A stretch of 32,133 bases of DNA. It comes from Lachnospiraceae bacterium (lineage in GTDB: Bacteria; Bacillota; Clostridia; Lachnospirales; Lachnospiraceae). The position numbers and the translations under genes are program-made. Below the pieces are notes generated by a model. The model was not told the DNA's origin. It was given only the letters and a program-made list of their open reading frames with translations, and made no database searches. Location: NCBI GenBank assembly GCA_024684215.1, contig JAIKXH010000074.1:1-32133 (forward strand), written 5' to 3'. Below are positions 16,591-25,278 of the stretch, in pieces. Within the stretch, counting starts at the first letter, position 1, and each line of letters starts with the position of its first letter.

Positions 16591-17388
16591 TTATACAGAA
16601 GCTACCGCATCTTTCATGCTCTTTATATAATCATAAAGATAAGGCGCAGCATCTTTTCCGTACTTTTCAATAATTCGAACAATGGCAGAACCGACAATGG
16701 CTCCATCGCTCTTTGATGCCATATCGGCGGCCTGCTCGGGCGTACTTATACCGAATCCTATAGCACAAGGAGTATCGGTCACTTCTCTTATATGTTTTAC
16801 AATACCCTCAATATCGGTTTTGATCTCGTTTCTTACGCCGGTAACGCCCATTGAACTTACGACATATATAAATCCGTCTGCACCTTCTGCAATATTTTTA
16901 ATTCTCGCTTCAGATGTAGGTGAAACCATTGAGATAACCGAAACATTATGCGCGTTTGCGGGGCCTTCCATTTCCTCCTTTTCCTCAAAAGGAATGTCGG
17001 GAACGATTATACCGTCAACGCCAAGCTCTTCGCATTTTGAAAAGAACTCATCGTAACCATAGTGAAATACCGGATTTGCGTAAGTCATAAAGCAAAGAGG
17101 AATATCGCTCTTTTCCCTGACTCTTTTAACTATATCGAAAACACCGTCGGTTGTCATTCCGTTACCAAGAGACCTTATATTTGCCTCCTGTATTACCACT
17201 CCTTCGGCGGTAGGATCAGAAAAAGGAATACCTATCTCTATAAGGTCACATCCTGCTCTGTCCATTTCAAGAATAAAATTAACAGTTGAATCTGCATCGG
17301 GGTCACCGGCGGTTAAAAATCCTATAAACGCTTTTTTGTTTGTATTGTCAAAAGCTTTAGAAATCTTGTTGTTTAATTTTTTACTCAT
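16591..17388 (-). CDS. trpA: Tryptophan synthase alpha subunit
   Basis: The protein has 265 residues from MSKKLNNKISK. This ATG has AGGA 8 bases upstream; another ATG three codons earlier is too close to that site. It splits indole-3-glycerol phosphate into indole and glyceraldehyde 3-phosphate and passes indole to TrpB. Signatures: GFLTAGDPD, DLIEIGIPFSDPTAEG with the catalytic glutamate (EIG) and aspartate (FSDP), and the phosphate-binding region GFGIS followed by GAIVGSAIV. It is preceded by trpB with a 92-base gap and followed by the M3 peptidase. Confidence 0.97.
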   Translation of the reverse strand: MSKKLNNKISKAFDNTNKKAFIGFLTAGDPDADSTVNFILEMDRAGCDLIEIGIPFSDPTAEGVVIQEANIRSLGNGMTTDGVFDIVKRVREKSDIPLCFMTYANPVFHYGYDEFFSKCEELGVDGIIVPDIPFEEKEEMEGPANAHNVSVISMVSPTSEARIKNIAEGADGFIYVVSSMGVTGVRNEIKTDIEGIVKHIREVTDTPCAIGFGISTPEQAADMASKSDGAIVGSAIVRIIEKYGKDAAPYLYDYIKSMKDAVASV

Positions 17389-17480
17389 TTCTTTCATCCT
17401 ATTCTTAATATTAACTGCACTTTACACTGATTTTCTACATAAATATTTCGCGTTTTACGATAATTTACCTGTTAAAACCA

Positions 17481-18668
17481 TCAGTCATGCAAATCAACTC
17501 CTCTGTATCTCGCGATAGCAGCTACGTCCTTGTCTCCGCGTCCGGAAATATTTACAATAATGCAATCATCCTTAGAATAATTCTTTGCCACCTTGATAGC
17601 CTGTGCCACAGCGTGAGCACTCTCAATCGCAGGAATGATACCTTCTGTTTTTGACAGATATTCAAAAGCGCATACCGCTTCCTCGTCAGTTATAGGAACA
17701 TATTTAGCCCTTCCGGTATCGTGAAGATAAGCGTGTTCCGGACCTATTCCGGGATAGTCAAGACCTGCTGAAATAGAGTATACAGGTGCAATCTGCCCAT
17801 ACTTATCCTGGCAAAAATATGATTTCATACCGTGGAAAATTCCGAGTGAACCGGTAGCTATGGTAGCGGCAGTCTCAGGAGTATCAACGCCTCTTCCGCC
17901 TGCCTCACAGCCGATAAGTTCAACCTCTTTATCCGGAATAAAATTATAAAAAGCGCCTATTGCATTGGAACCGCCTCCAACACATGCTATTACAGCTGCG
18001 GGAAGCTTGCCTTCCTTTTCAAGTATCTGCGCTCTTGCTTCCTTACTGATAACACTCTGGAAATCACGCACAATTGTGGGGAAGGGATGAGGTCCCATTA
18101 CAGAGCCGAGGCAATAATGAGTATCGCTTACCCTGTTAGACCACTCTCTCATTGCATCGTTAACCGCATCCTTGAGAGTCATGGTTCCTGTTGTTACAGC
18201 GTTAACCTTTGCACCTAAAAGCTCCATACGGTATACATTTAACGCCTGGCGGATTGTGTCCTCTTTACCCATAAAGATCTCACATTCCATACCAAGTAGT
18301 GCAGCAGCTGTAGCGGTCGCAACACCGTGCTGTCCTGCGCCGGTCTCTGCGATAAGCCTGGTCTTTCCCATTTTCTTGGCAAGAAGTGCCTGACCTAATA
18401 CATTATTTATCTTGTGCGAACCTGTGTGATTTAAATCCTCACGCTTTAAATATATCTTTGCGCCTCCAAGGTCCTTAGTCATCTTTTCGGCATAGTATAA
18501 AAGCGATGGTCTTCCGGCATATTCATTTAAAAGCTTATTAAGCTCAGCGTTAAATCCCGGATCGTTTTTATAATGATTATATGCTTCTTCGAGTTTTATA
18601 AGTTCATTCATAAGGGTCTCGGAAATATACTGACCGCCATGTATTCCAAATCTTCCTTTTTCGTTCAT
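17481..18668 (-). CDS. trpB: Tryptophan synthase beta subunit
   Basis: The protein has 395 residues from the ATG at [15 protein letters not shown], which has AAGGA upstream; an in-frame TTG eight codons earlier has no ribosome site. It joins indole and serine using PLP. The PLP lysine is K86 in HTGSHKINN, the phosphate loop is GGGSNAIG (231-238), and [12 protein letters not shown] (108-119) holds the catalytic glutamate. This is the normal TrpB1 length and type, the partner of TrpA. The 94-base gap before it, where trpF often lies, holds a possible internal promoter but no gene. Confidence 0.97.
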   Translation of the reverse strand: MNEKGRFGIHGGQYISETLMNELIKLEEAYNHYKNDPGFNAELNKLLNEYAGRPSLLYYAEKMTKDLGGAKIYLKREDLNHTGSHKINNVLGQALLAKKMGKTRLIAETGAGQHGVATATAAALLGMECEIFMGKEDTIRQALNVYRMELLGAKVNAVTTGTMTLKDAVNDAMREWSNRVSDTHYCLGSVMGPHPFPTIVRDFQSVISKEARAQILEKEGKLPAAVIACVGGGSNAIGAFYNFIPDKEVELIGCEAGGRGVDTPETAATIATGSLGIFHGMKSYFCQDKYGQIAPVYSISAGLDYPGIGPEHAYLHDTGRAKYVPITDEEAVCAFEYLSKTEGIIPAIESAHAVAQAIKVAKNYSKDDCIIVNISGRGDKDVAAIARYRGVDLHD

Positions 18669-18724
18669 CCTGTTTTCCTTCTTTCTCGCCAAATTATGCT
18701 GTTAGTTTATAAGTAAGTATTTAC

Positions 18725-18753
18725 TTTATATCTTTGTAAAAATCCAACTTCAA
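18725..18753 (-). promoter_or_regulatory. Possible internal promoter before trpB
   Basis: On the minus strand TTGAAG (18748-18753) and TATAAA (18725-18730) are separated by 17 bases in the trpC-trpB gap. It could give trpB-trpA-peptidase expression independent of the T-box leader. Matches are 4/6 and 5/6, so this may be chance. Confidence 0.4.
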
Positions 18754-18762
18754 GTATTAAAA

Positions 18763-19542
18763 TTATCTGCCTGACAATTCTTTAAGCATCGCCGCTTTAT
18801 TATCACTTCTCATGAAAGTCTCGCCGATAAGTACAGCATTGGTTCCGTTTTCCTCAAGCCTTGCGATATCCGCTCTTGTCTTCATACCGCTTTCAGACAC
18901 AAATAAAATATCCTTCGGAACCATTTCTCTAAGTCTTACAGAATTTTCTATATCAACGGTAAAATCCTTTAAATTGCGGTTGTTTACACCTATGATCCTT
19001 GCTCCGGCTTTCATTGCTCTTTCAACTTCATCAGCGTCATGAGCTTCAACCAGCGCGGAAAGTCCTAAACTGTCAGCAATCTGAAAATATTCTTTAAGCT
19101 GCGTGTCAGAAAGTATCGCGCATATAAGAAGAACCGCATCAGCCCCCATAACCTTTGCCTGATAAATCATGTATTCATCAACTGTAAAATCTTTACGAAG
19201 CAGAGGCAACTTAACAGCTTTTCTGATTTCGGAAAGATACTCGTCCTTTCCCATAAACCATTTAGGCTCTGTAAGAACGCTCATAGCATCTGCTCCTGCC
19301 GCCTCATATTGCTTGGCAATATCAACATATGGAAAGTCTTCGGCAATCACACCTTTTGAGGGAGAAGCTTTCTTCGCCTCGCAGATAAAGCTGATTCCGG
19401 GCTTTGCGAGAGCTTTTTCAAAGGGAAAGCCCGTATTCGCGCTCATGGAAAAGGCTCTGGCTTTTAAAACCTCAAGCGGAGTAATCTGTTTTTCGTGTGC
19501 AATTCGCTCAATCGTATATTCCGCAATCTGATCTAAAATCAT
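18763..19542 (-). CDS. trpC: Indole-3-glycerol phosphate synthase
   Basis: The protein has 259 residues, the single-domain enzyme with no TrpF fused. It closes the indole ring of carboxyphenylaminodeoxyribulose phosphate. Active-site marks: FICEAKKASPSKG (52-64; E55 and a lysine), LLRKDFTVDEYMIYQA, VNNRNLKDFTVD, SESG and the phosphate loop AVLIGETFM. The ATG is preceded by AAGGAG and lies 18 bases after trpG, leaving no room for trpD, which commonly sits here. Confidence 0.96.
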   Translation of the reverse strand: MILDQIAEYTIERIAHEKQITPLEVLKARAFSMSANTGFPFEKALAKPGISFICEAKKASPSKGVIAEDFPYVDIAKQYEAAGADAMSVLTEPKWFMGKDEYLSEIRKAVKLPLLRKDFTVDEYMIYQAKVMGADAVLLICAILSDTQLKEYFQIADSLGLSALVEAHDADEVERAMKAGARIIGVNNRNLKDFTVDIENSVRLREMVPKDILFVSESGMKTRADIARLEENGTNAVLIGETFMRSDNKAAMLKELSGR

Positions 19543-19560
19543 AATATCTCCTTAATTATT

Positions 19561-20130
19561 TTATTTCACAGCAAGGAAATTCTCCATGATTTTAGATCCT
19601 TGCGGTGTAAGTACCGATTCGGGGTGAAATTGCACACCGAAAACAGGGTACTCCTTGTGTTCTACAGCCATAACCTCTCCATCGGGCGTAGTGGCCGTTA
19701 CCTTTAAAACCTCCGGTATGGTATCGGCTTTAGCTGCGAGTGAATGATATCTCGCAACAGTCATTTCCTTTTCCATTCCTTTAAATAATACAGAATCATT
19801 ATCAAGGCTTGCAACAGATTGTTTTCCGTGCATAAGCTTTTTTGCGTAAGTAACTGTTGCTCCAAAGACTTCACATATAGCCTGATGTCCAAGGCAGATA
19901 CCCATTATAGGCTTTTTACCTGCAAAATACTTTATAACCTCTTCGCAAATTCCTGCATCGGAAGGCTTTCCCGGACCCGGTGAAATAATAATGTGGTCGG
20001 GATTTAAAGCTTCGATTTCAGGTATAGTCATTTCATCGTTTCTGATAACCTTGATATCAGGGTTTATGCTTCCTATAAGCTGATATACATTGTAGGAAAA
20101 GCTGTCGTAATTATCTATTAATAATGTCAT
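19561..20130 (-). CDS. trpG: Anthranilate synthase component II (glutamine amidotransferase)
   Basis: The protein has 189 residues, a free-standing class I amidotransferase without fused TrpD. It supplies ammonia from glutamine to TrpE. Catalytic triad: C79 in MGICLGHQ, H169 and E171 in VQFHPES; the oxyanion region PGPGKPSDAG is at 51-60. An AGGAG site precedes the ATG, 12 bases after trpE. It might also serve p-aminobenzoate synthesis as an amphibolic PabA/TrpG, since no pab genes are visible, but that is inference. Confidence 0.95.
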   Translation of the reverse strand: MTLLIDNYDSFSYNVYQLIGSINPDIKVIRNDEMTIPEIEALNPDHIIISPGPGKPSDAGICEEVIKYFAGKKPIMGICLGHQAICEVFGATVTYAKKLMHGKQSVASLDNDSVLFKGMEKEMTVARYHSLAAKADTIPEVLKVTATTPDGEVMAVEHKEYPVFGVQFHPESVLTPQGSKIMENFLAVK

Positions 20131-20142
20131 TTTCGCTCCTCC

Positions 20143-21615
20143 TTATATACCTTCACAGGCAGTTTCAATTGCAAGCTTTACAGCAGCGGCCTTTTGAAGA
20201 CACTCTCTAAATTCGTTTACAGGTACCGAGTCAGCCACAATTCCTGCGCCGGACCTTATAAATACTTTACCGTTTTTTGAAAATGCAAGTCTTATAGCAA
20301 TACATGTGTCAAGATTTCCAGTAAAAGAAATATAACCAATGGCACCACCATAAATTCCGCGTTTATTATTTTCGAGTTCATTTATGATCTCGCAAGCTCT
20401 AAGCTTAGGTGCTCCGGAAAGTGTTCCTGCCGGTAGTATCGCATCTACCGCATCCAGTGCATCTTTATCGTCTCTTATATTTCCGGCTACGGTAGAACCA
20501 ATATGCATAACATGTGAATATCTTTCGATGGACATGTATTTTTCAACTTCTACTGAACCTATCTTACTTATTTTTCCGATATCATTTCTGCCAAGATCAA
20601 CCAGCATATTGTGCTCGGCTCGTTCCTTTTCGTCGGCAAGAAGTTCTTTTTCAAGTGCCCGGTCCTCTTCATCGTTTTCACCCCTGCGTCTTGTTCCGGC
20701 AAGTGGGAATGTATGGAGCCTGCCGTTTTCAAGTTTAACAAGTGTTTCGGGACTTGCTCCCACGATTTCACCGTCGCTTCCGGAAAAATAAAACATATAA
20801 GGGGAAGGATTTGATGTACGCAGAACCCTGTATGCATCAAGAAGGCTTCCTTCCATCTTAGCTTCAAGCCTGTTGGAAAGCACAACCTGGAAAATATCTC
20901 CCTCGTATATATAATGCTTTCCTTTTTCAACCATTTCACAATACTGCTTTTCATCAAAAAGAGGCTTAAATTCGCTGTTTAATTTTAGTGAAATATTTGA
21001 AGCCGGTGTATTTGACAAAACAAGTTCTTTCATTTCCGAAAGTCTTTTTTCTGCTGTATTGTAACTTAAATCCACGTCTTCGGTTCTGATATTGTAGATA
21101 AGGATTATTTTTTGTCTGTAATTATCAAAGCAGATTACTTTATGGAAAAGCATCAGATTGCAATCTTTAAAACCGTCTTCATCCTTTGCGTCAAGCTTTA
21201 AAGTAGGCTCACTGTATTTTATATAATCATATGAAAAATAGCCTACAAGACCACCTGTAAAAGGAGGAAGATCTTTATTTTCCGGGCTTTTATAAGTATC
21301 TACTATATTTCTTATCTCTGAACGTATGTCACTTTTAAAACTTCTGCAACCATCCGGATCTGTAATTGTAACTTCACCGTTATAGCTCGTGATCTCCATT
21401 AGTGGATCATATCCTAAAAATGTATATCTGCCCCACTTTTTATCAGCCTCTGCGCTTTCTAAGATATAGACATGCTTGGAAGTGCTTTTTAATTTTTTTA
21501 AAAGCTCTATTGGTGTGGTTGTATCTGCAAGCATCTCGCACCAGACAGGAATTACCCCGTACTTTCCGCTGTCAGCTATTTTTTTGCATTCCTCTAATGA
21601 TGGTAAAATCTTCAT
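20143..21615 (-). CDS. trpE: Anthranilate synthase component I
   Basis: The protein has 490 residues from the ATG at MKILPSLEECKKIAD, which has an AAAGGAG site; in-frame codons further upstream run into the T-box terminator and are not used. It makes anthranilate from chorismate with TrpG. The N-terminal lobe has ILESAE (51-56), equivalent to the LLES tryptophan-binding motif of feedback-sensitive enzymes. The C-terminal chorismate-binding domain (about 230-485) includes HMLVDLGRNDIGK, LPAGTLSGAPK and RSGAGIVADS. It is the first gene of the operon and directly under T-box control. Confidence 0.97.
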   Translation of the reverse strand: MKILPSLEECKKIADSGKYGVIPVWCEMLADTTTPIELLKKLKSTSKHVYILESAEADKKWGRYTFLGYDPLMEITSYNGEVTITDPDGCRSFKSDIRSEIRNIVDTYKSPENKDLPPFTGGLVGYFSYDYIKYSEPTLKLDAKDEDGFKDCNLMLFHKVICFDNYRQKIILIYNIRTEDVDLSYNTAEKRLSEMKELVLSNTPASNISLKLNSEFKPLFDEKQYCEMVEKGKHYIYEGDIFQVVLSNRLEAKMEGSLLDAYRVLRTSNPSPYMFYFSGSDGEIVGASPETLVKLENGRLHTFPLAGTRRRGENDEEDRALEKELLADEKERAEHNMLVDLGRNDIGKISKIGSVEVEKYMSIERYSHVMHIGSTVAGNIRDDKDALDAVDAILPAGTLSGAPKLRACEIINELENNKRGIYGGAIGYISFTGNLDTCIAIRLAFSKNGKVFIRSGAGIVADSVPVNEFRECLQKAAAVKLAIETACEGI

Positions 21616-21646
21616 CCGGTGCTCCTTTCTAAAAAAATGAATTATG

Positions 21647-21692
21647 TTAAATAAAAACGCCCTTAGCAAAATAAACTATTTTGCCAAGGACG
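21647..21692 (-). terminator. T-box terminator hairpin before trpE
   Basis: On the minus strand CGTCCTTGGCAAAATA pairs with TATTTTGCTAAGGGCG (a 16-bp stem with one A-C mismatch and one G-U pair, 3-base loop), followed by TTTTTATTTAA. It lies 10 bases after the conserved T-box sequence and ends about 30 bases before the trpE start. Confidence 0.93.
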
Positions 21693-21926
21693 GGATAATC
21701 TTCTCGCGGTGCCACCTTGATTCGCATAAATGCGCTCTTATGGGAGACTAACATCTCCTTTACCTTTAACGCAGGCATAACGTTGCAGAATACTCGGAAT
21801 AAATCCTTTGACTGCACCCTCAGCGGCCCATTTGACAGCCTGTATATCCAACCTTTCTCAGCAACCGGTCTCTCTGTAAGCACATATACTGCCTTTATTT
21901 CCGCATCAACGGTTTGTTTTTAAATT
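21658..21926 (-). promoter_or_regulatory. Tryptophan-specific T-box leader of the trp operon
   Basis: The conserved T-box core AAGGTGGCACCGCGAG is at 21703-21718 on the minus strand, upstream of the terminator. The 5' part holds stem I elements AGAGAGACC and GGTTGCTGAGA, then a likely specifier loop CAAATGGGCC in which UGG (21828-21830) is the tryptophan codon. Uncharged tRNA-Trp pairing with UGG and with the T-box bulge would form the antiterminator and switch on trpEGCBA. The specifier assignment rests on reading the loop by eye and on agreement with the downstream genes. Confidence 0.93.
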
Positions 21927-21932
21927 GTTTAA

Positions 21933-21961
21933 ATATTACTACGTTGCTTTAATGTTGTCAA
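21933..21961 (-). promoter_or_regulatory. Promoter of the trp operon
   Basis: On the minus strand TTGACA (21956-21961), 17-base spacer, TAATAT (21933-21938), placed so that transcription would start about 7 bases further on, right at the T-box leader. Confidence 0.85.
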
Positions 21962-22054
21962 GCGATAAATTCACTGCTCCGCTATCATAGAATATTGCAG
22001 TTCATTTATATTTATTACTTTTTCCATCAAAAAAGCATCGCTTATCTTTGTTTA

Positions 22055-23734
22055 TTATATATATCTGACCTTTATAAGTAAAGCTTCATAAGGCTCTAAT
22101 ATCATATAATCGATAGGGAAAGTAAAGCTGTCGTTTTTAATGTTCTTTAAAGGATAATTAGATATAGCCACTATTCCTTTATGTCCCCTAAAGTTTTTGG
22201 GAAGTACATAAGGAATCTTTTCTTTAGAAAAAGAAGCGATAACTATATAACCGACCTTCCCGAGTCTTCTTTCGTACATATAAACATAGGGATGATTATG
22301 TTCATACTCTTTATATTTTCCGAATAAAAGAGTTTTGCTTTTTTGCCTAACGGAAATACATTCTCGGTAAAAATTCAGTATACTGTTTTCGTCTTTTTCC
22401 TCCCTCGAGACATTGATCTTTCGGTAGTTTGGATTTAAATAAAACCAGGGCTTAACTGTAGAAAAACCTGCATATCTTCCACCGTTCCACTGCATCGGTG
22501 TCCTTGCCGAATCCCTGCTCGATAAATGAATCCTGCGAAGTCTTTCACCCGGATCATCCTTTAAATGATATTTAAAATAATTGTTTATGGACGAAACATC
22601 TATATATTTATGTATTGAGGACAGGCGGATATTGGTCATACCGATTTCCTGACCTTGATAAATAAAAGGTGTACCATGCAAGAACAAATAGCTTAACGCC
22701 AGAGCAGTGCCGCTTTTATTATGATATATTTCACTTCCGTATCTGCTTATCACACGCGGATGATCATGGTTTTCAAGATAAAGAGAATTCCATGCCCTGC
22801 CTTCCAAGCCATATTGCCATTTTGACAAAGCCTTTTTAAACCTTATCAGTTTAAAAGGCCGGTGTATATATTCGGTAAAAAGGCAGTCCGCCGTCATATG
22901 GTCAAAGGAAAACATCATATCGAGAGACTTTGTATTACCGCTTAAATACTTTTTCGCGTTTCCAAGAGATGTCATAGGGCCTTCGCCTATCTGGAGAGCG
23001 CCGTATTCATCACATACTTCCCTGAATTCTTTCATGTATTCATGGATATGCGGTCCGTCCTTATAATGCATCATACTGCCTATTATAGGCAAAAAGCCGA
23101 TTCCATTGGGAAGACCTTCTCTTTTGGAAATGAAATTTATGACATCCTCTCTAAATCCGTCAACGCCCATTTCAAGCCAAAAACGAAGTATATTCTTTAC
23201 TTCCTCTCTAACCTTTGGGTTATCCATGTTTAAGTCGGGTTGTTTTTTTGCAAAAAGGTGGAGGTAATACTGCCCTCTTTGCTCATCATATTCCCAAGCA
23301 GTACCCTCAATAATGGAATCCCAATTATTGGGCTTATCTCTCCAAATATAGTAATCACTGTAAGGGTTATCTTTTCCTTTTCTGCTTTCTTTAAACCATT
23401 TATGCTCATCTGAGGTATGATTAATAACAAGGTCCATGATAACCTTCATTCCAAGCTCATGAGCCTTATTAAGGACTTTCTTAAACTGCTCTAAATCTCC
23501 GTAATCCGGATGAATATCGCAGTAATCCGATATATCATATCCAAAATCCGCATTTGGTGAAGGATAAAGCGGATTAAACCAAATTGCTGTAACGCCGAGT
23601 GATCTAATGTATTCGAGCTTATCATATACTCCATACAAATCGCCTATCCCGTCATTGTTACCGTCAGCAAAGCTTCTGACCCAGATTTGATAAAATACTG
23701 CCGTTTTATACCAGTCTCTGCCTGTATTTTTCAA
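22055..23734 (-). CDS. GH13 family alpha-glucosidase, oligo-1,6-glucosidase-like
   Basis: The protein has 559 residues without a signal peptide, so it should act on imported oligosaccharides. The (beta/alpha)8 domain shows DLVINHTSDEHKWF (101-114), GFREDVINFISK with nucleophile D197, acid/base E251 in IGEGPMTS and transition-state D324 in LENHDHPR. The QEIGMTN motif supports the alpha-glucosidase subgroup (GH13_31). Val after the nucleophile is typical of alpha-1,6-active members and of trehalose-6-phosphate hydrolases, while maltases often have Thr. The start is TTG with GAGG 9 bases upstream; it is needed to keep the conserved WYKTAVFYQIWVRSF N-terminus. No transporter or regulator lies next to it. 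Confidence 0.9.
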   Translation of the reverse strand: MKNTGRDWYKTAVFYQIWVRSFADGNNDGIGDLYGVYDKLEYIRSLGVTAIWFNPLYPSPNADFGYDISDYCDIHPDYGDLEQFKKVLNKAHELGMKVIMDLVINHTSDEHKWFKESRKGKDNPYSDYYIWRDKPNNWDSIIEGTAWEYDEQRGQYYLHLFAKKQPDLNMDNPKVREEVKNILRFWLEMGVDGFREDVINFISKREGLPNGIGFLPIIGSMMHYKDGPHIHEYMKEFREVCDEYGALQIGEGPMTSLGNAKKYLSGNTKSLDMMFSFDHMTADCLFTEYIHRPFKLIRFKKALSKWQYGLEGRAWNSLYLENHDHPRVISRYGSEIYHNKSGTALALSYLFLHGTPFIYQGQEIGMTNIRLSSIHKYIDVSSINNYFKYHLKDDPGERLRRIHLSSRDSARTPMQWNGGRYAGFSTVKPWFYLNPNYRKINVSREEKDENSILNFYRECISVRQKSKTLLFGKYKEYEHNHPYVYMYERRLGKVGYIVIASFSKEKIPYVLPKNFRGHKGIVAISNYPLKNIKNDSFTFPIDYMILEPYEALLIKVRYI

Positions 23735-23770
23735 ATATATACGCCTCTTTTCCGATATTAAAGGAAAAAA

Positions 23771-23853
23771 CTTTATCTTTTATATTTTATATTTTATCTT
23801 TTATATTTTATCTTTTATATTTTATATTTATGTTTTATCTATTATCTTTTATC
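23771..23853. repeat. AT-rich tandem repeat between glycosyltransferase and GH13 genes
   Basis: About 80 bases consist of irregular repeats built from TTTTATCTTTTATA (period 14 with 7-base sub-units TTTTATA/TTTTATC), containing almost no G. It fills most of the 145-base gap upstream of the GH13 start and would lie in its promoter or leader region. No clear promoter can be read within it. Confidence 0.75.
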
Positions 23854-23879
23854 AGCTAAATCATAATAAATAATGAGAA

Positions 23880-25196
23880 TCAGCTCTTTCTGCGAATGAT
23901 CCATTCATCTTCGCTGAATATCTCATTCTTTATCTTACCGGGGATATCCATAAGCTTTTTAAACTTCTCTGTTACTTCACCGGCAGCCTCGATCAAAAGG
24001 TCTGACTTTTGTCTTCTTTTTTTCAAAAGACTTCCGTCTTTGGTCTCTTCACGTATCTCTTCATACCTTCTATAGGCGTTTTGGACGCTTTCTTCCCATG
24101 AAATATAGATTTCATTCATGGCATTTTCGCCCACCTGATGAACACTGTCCATATCTTTGCAGATTCGCAATAGGAGCTGCGCCATTGATGAAGCGTTTTC
24201 CTCAATCATATATCCGTTTTGACCATCGGTTATTCCCTCGGATGCACATGAGTCTTTAATAAGCACTGAAGCAAGCCCGCAAGCCGCAGCCTCACGTACT
24301 ACTATTCCGTTGGTATCGTAGGTAGAAGGGAAAAGGAATAAGTCACATCTTGTATATATAGCTCTTAACTCTTCTCTGTCTCGAATAGGTCCGGTAAAAA
24401 TAACTTTTTCATTAAGTCCGGAGTCATTTACCTGCGCCTTCATGCTTTCTTCGTAATCTCCGCTTCCGACAAATACCATTCTAAAATCCATACCGGCGGC
24501 ATTTATCTTCTTTAATGCATCTAAGATTATTGGAATTCCTTTATATTCCATAAGCCTGCCGACAAACAAAAATATGGGCACATCGCCGGGGAGATTATAT
24601 CCTTTGGTTATTTTTTCGACATTTTCCGCAGAAGCTCTTCCTCTTTCAAAATCAACTCCGTTGACCATTACACGATAGTCGCCTTGATATCCGAGGCTCC
24701 TTAGATTTTCGCCTGCGCCTTCTGACACGACCCACACTTCATCACAAGCGCTAATGTTACTGACAATCATCTTTAGCGTTTCTTTTTTAAGAATTCCGTC
24801 TCCGACAGCTTTTGAAATATCCTGATCAAACTTGGTGTGATATGTAAAAACAACAGGAGCACCTGTTTCGTACTGTAAAATTCTTGCCATAAGAGTTGAT
24901 GCGGCAGGACAATGAGTATGAACTATATCCGGCCCGAATTTACACATCTCGGAAATTTCTCTGACAGAAAGCAAATATCCTGTGCGATATCCGGAAGTAA
25001 GTCTTGTGGTATCGACGCTCGGATAGGCAACAACCTTATATGGATAACCCGTATAATCAGTTCCCGGATATCTGGGCGTACCTACTATAACATCGGCACA
25101 AAGATCATTTGTAAGAACTCTGCCGTAATTCATCACAGTATTTGCAACGCCGTCTATAACAGGCGGAAATGAATCGTTTAAAAGACAAATATTCAT
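23880..25196 (-). CDS. GT4 family glycosyltransferase
   Basis: The protein has 438 residues from the ATG at MNICLLNDSFPPVIDG, which has an AGAGGA site; in-frame codons upstream lack one. GT-B fold: N-lobe glycine motif PPVIDGVANTV (11-21), an acceptor-side HTHCPAASTLMAR (93-105), C-lobe FVGRLMEYKG (211-220), and donor-site FPSTYDTNGIVVREAAACG (289-307) with the glutamate of the EX7E-type motif at E302. It resembles diacylglycerol glucosyltransferases and related GT4 enzymes, suggesting glycolipid or surface polymer synthesis, but the acceptor cannot be assigned. The C-terminal 40 residues are basic, which fits peripheral membrane contact. It lies after the ackA terminator. Confidence 0.9.
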   Translation of the reverse strand: MNICLLNDSFPPVIDGVANTVMNYGRVLTNDLCADVIVGTPRYPGTDYTGYPYKVVAYPSVDTTRLTSGYRTGYLLSVREISEMCKFGPDIVHTHCPAASTLMARILQYETGAPVVFTYHTKFDQDISKAVGDGILKKETLKMIVSNISACDEVWVVSEGAGENLRSLGYQGDYRVMVNGVDFERGRASAENVEKITKGYNLPGDVPIFLFVGRLMEYKGIPIILDALKKINAAGMDFRMVFVGSGDYEESMKAQVNDSGLNEKVIFTGPIRDREELRAIYTRCDLFLFPSTYDTNGIVVREAAACGLASVLIKDSCASEGITDGQNGYMIEENASSMAQLLLRICKDMDSVHQVGENAMNEIYISWEESVQNAYRRYEEIREETKDGSLLKKRRQKSDLLIEAAGEVTEKFKKLMDIPGKIKNEIFSEDEWIIRRKS

Positions 25197-25227
25197 AAGT
25201 TTTCCTCTTATTTCAAGTCCCACTTAG

Positions 25228-25261
25228 ATAAAATAGCTCCTGCCTAGATTTAAGCAGGAGC
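25228..25261 (-). terminator. Intrinsic terminator of pta-ackA
   Basis: On the minus strand GCTCCTGC (25254-25261) pairs with GCAGGAGC (25236-25243), 10-base loop, followed by TATTTTA. It begins 17 bases after the ackA stop. Confidence 0.85.
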
Positions 25262-25278
25262 CACAAGCAGTAATTATC

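Noticed and set aside
21647..21883. A 78-codon open frame upstream of trpE that could look like a leader peptide gene
   Set aside because: It coincides with the T-box leader. Its frame crosses the T-box core and the terminator, it lacks a ribosome site and has no run of Trp codons.
22031..22045. Possible terminator of the GH13 gene (AAGC-GAT-GCTT then T residues, minus strand)
   Set aside because: The stem is only 4 bp; too weak to list as a terminator.
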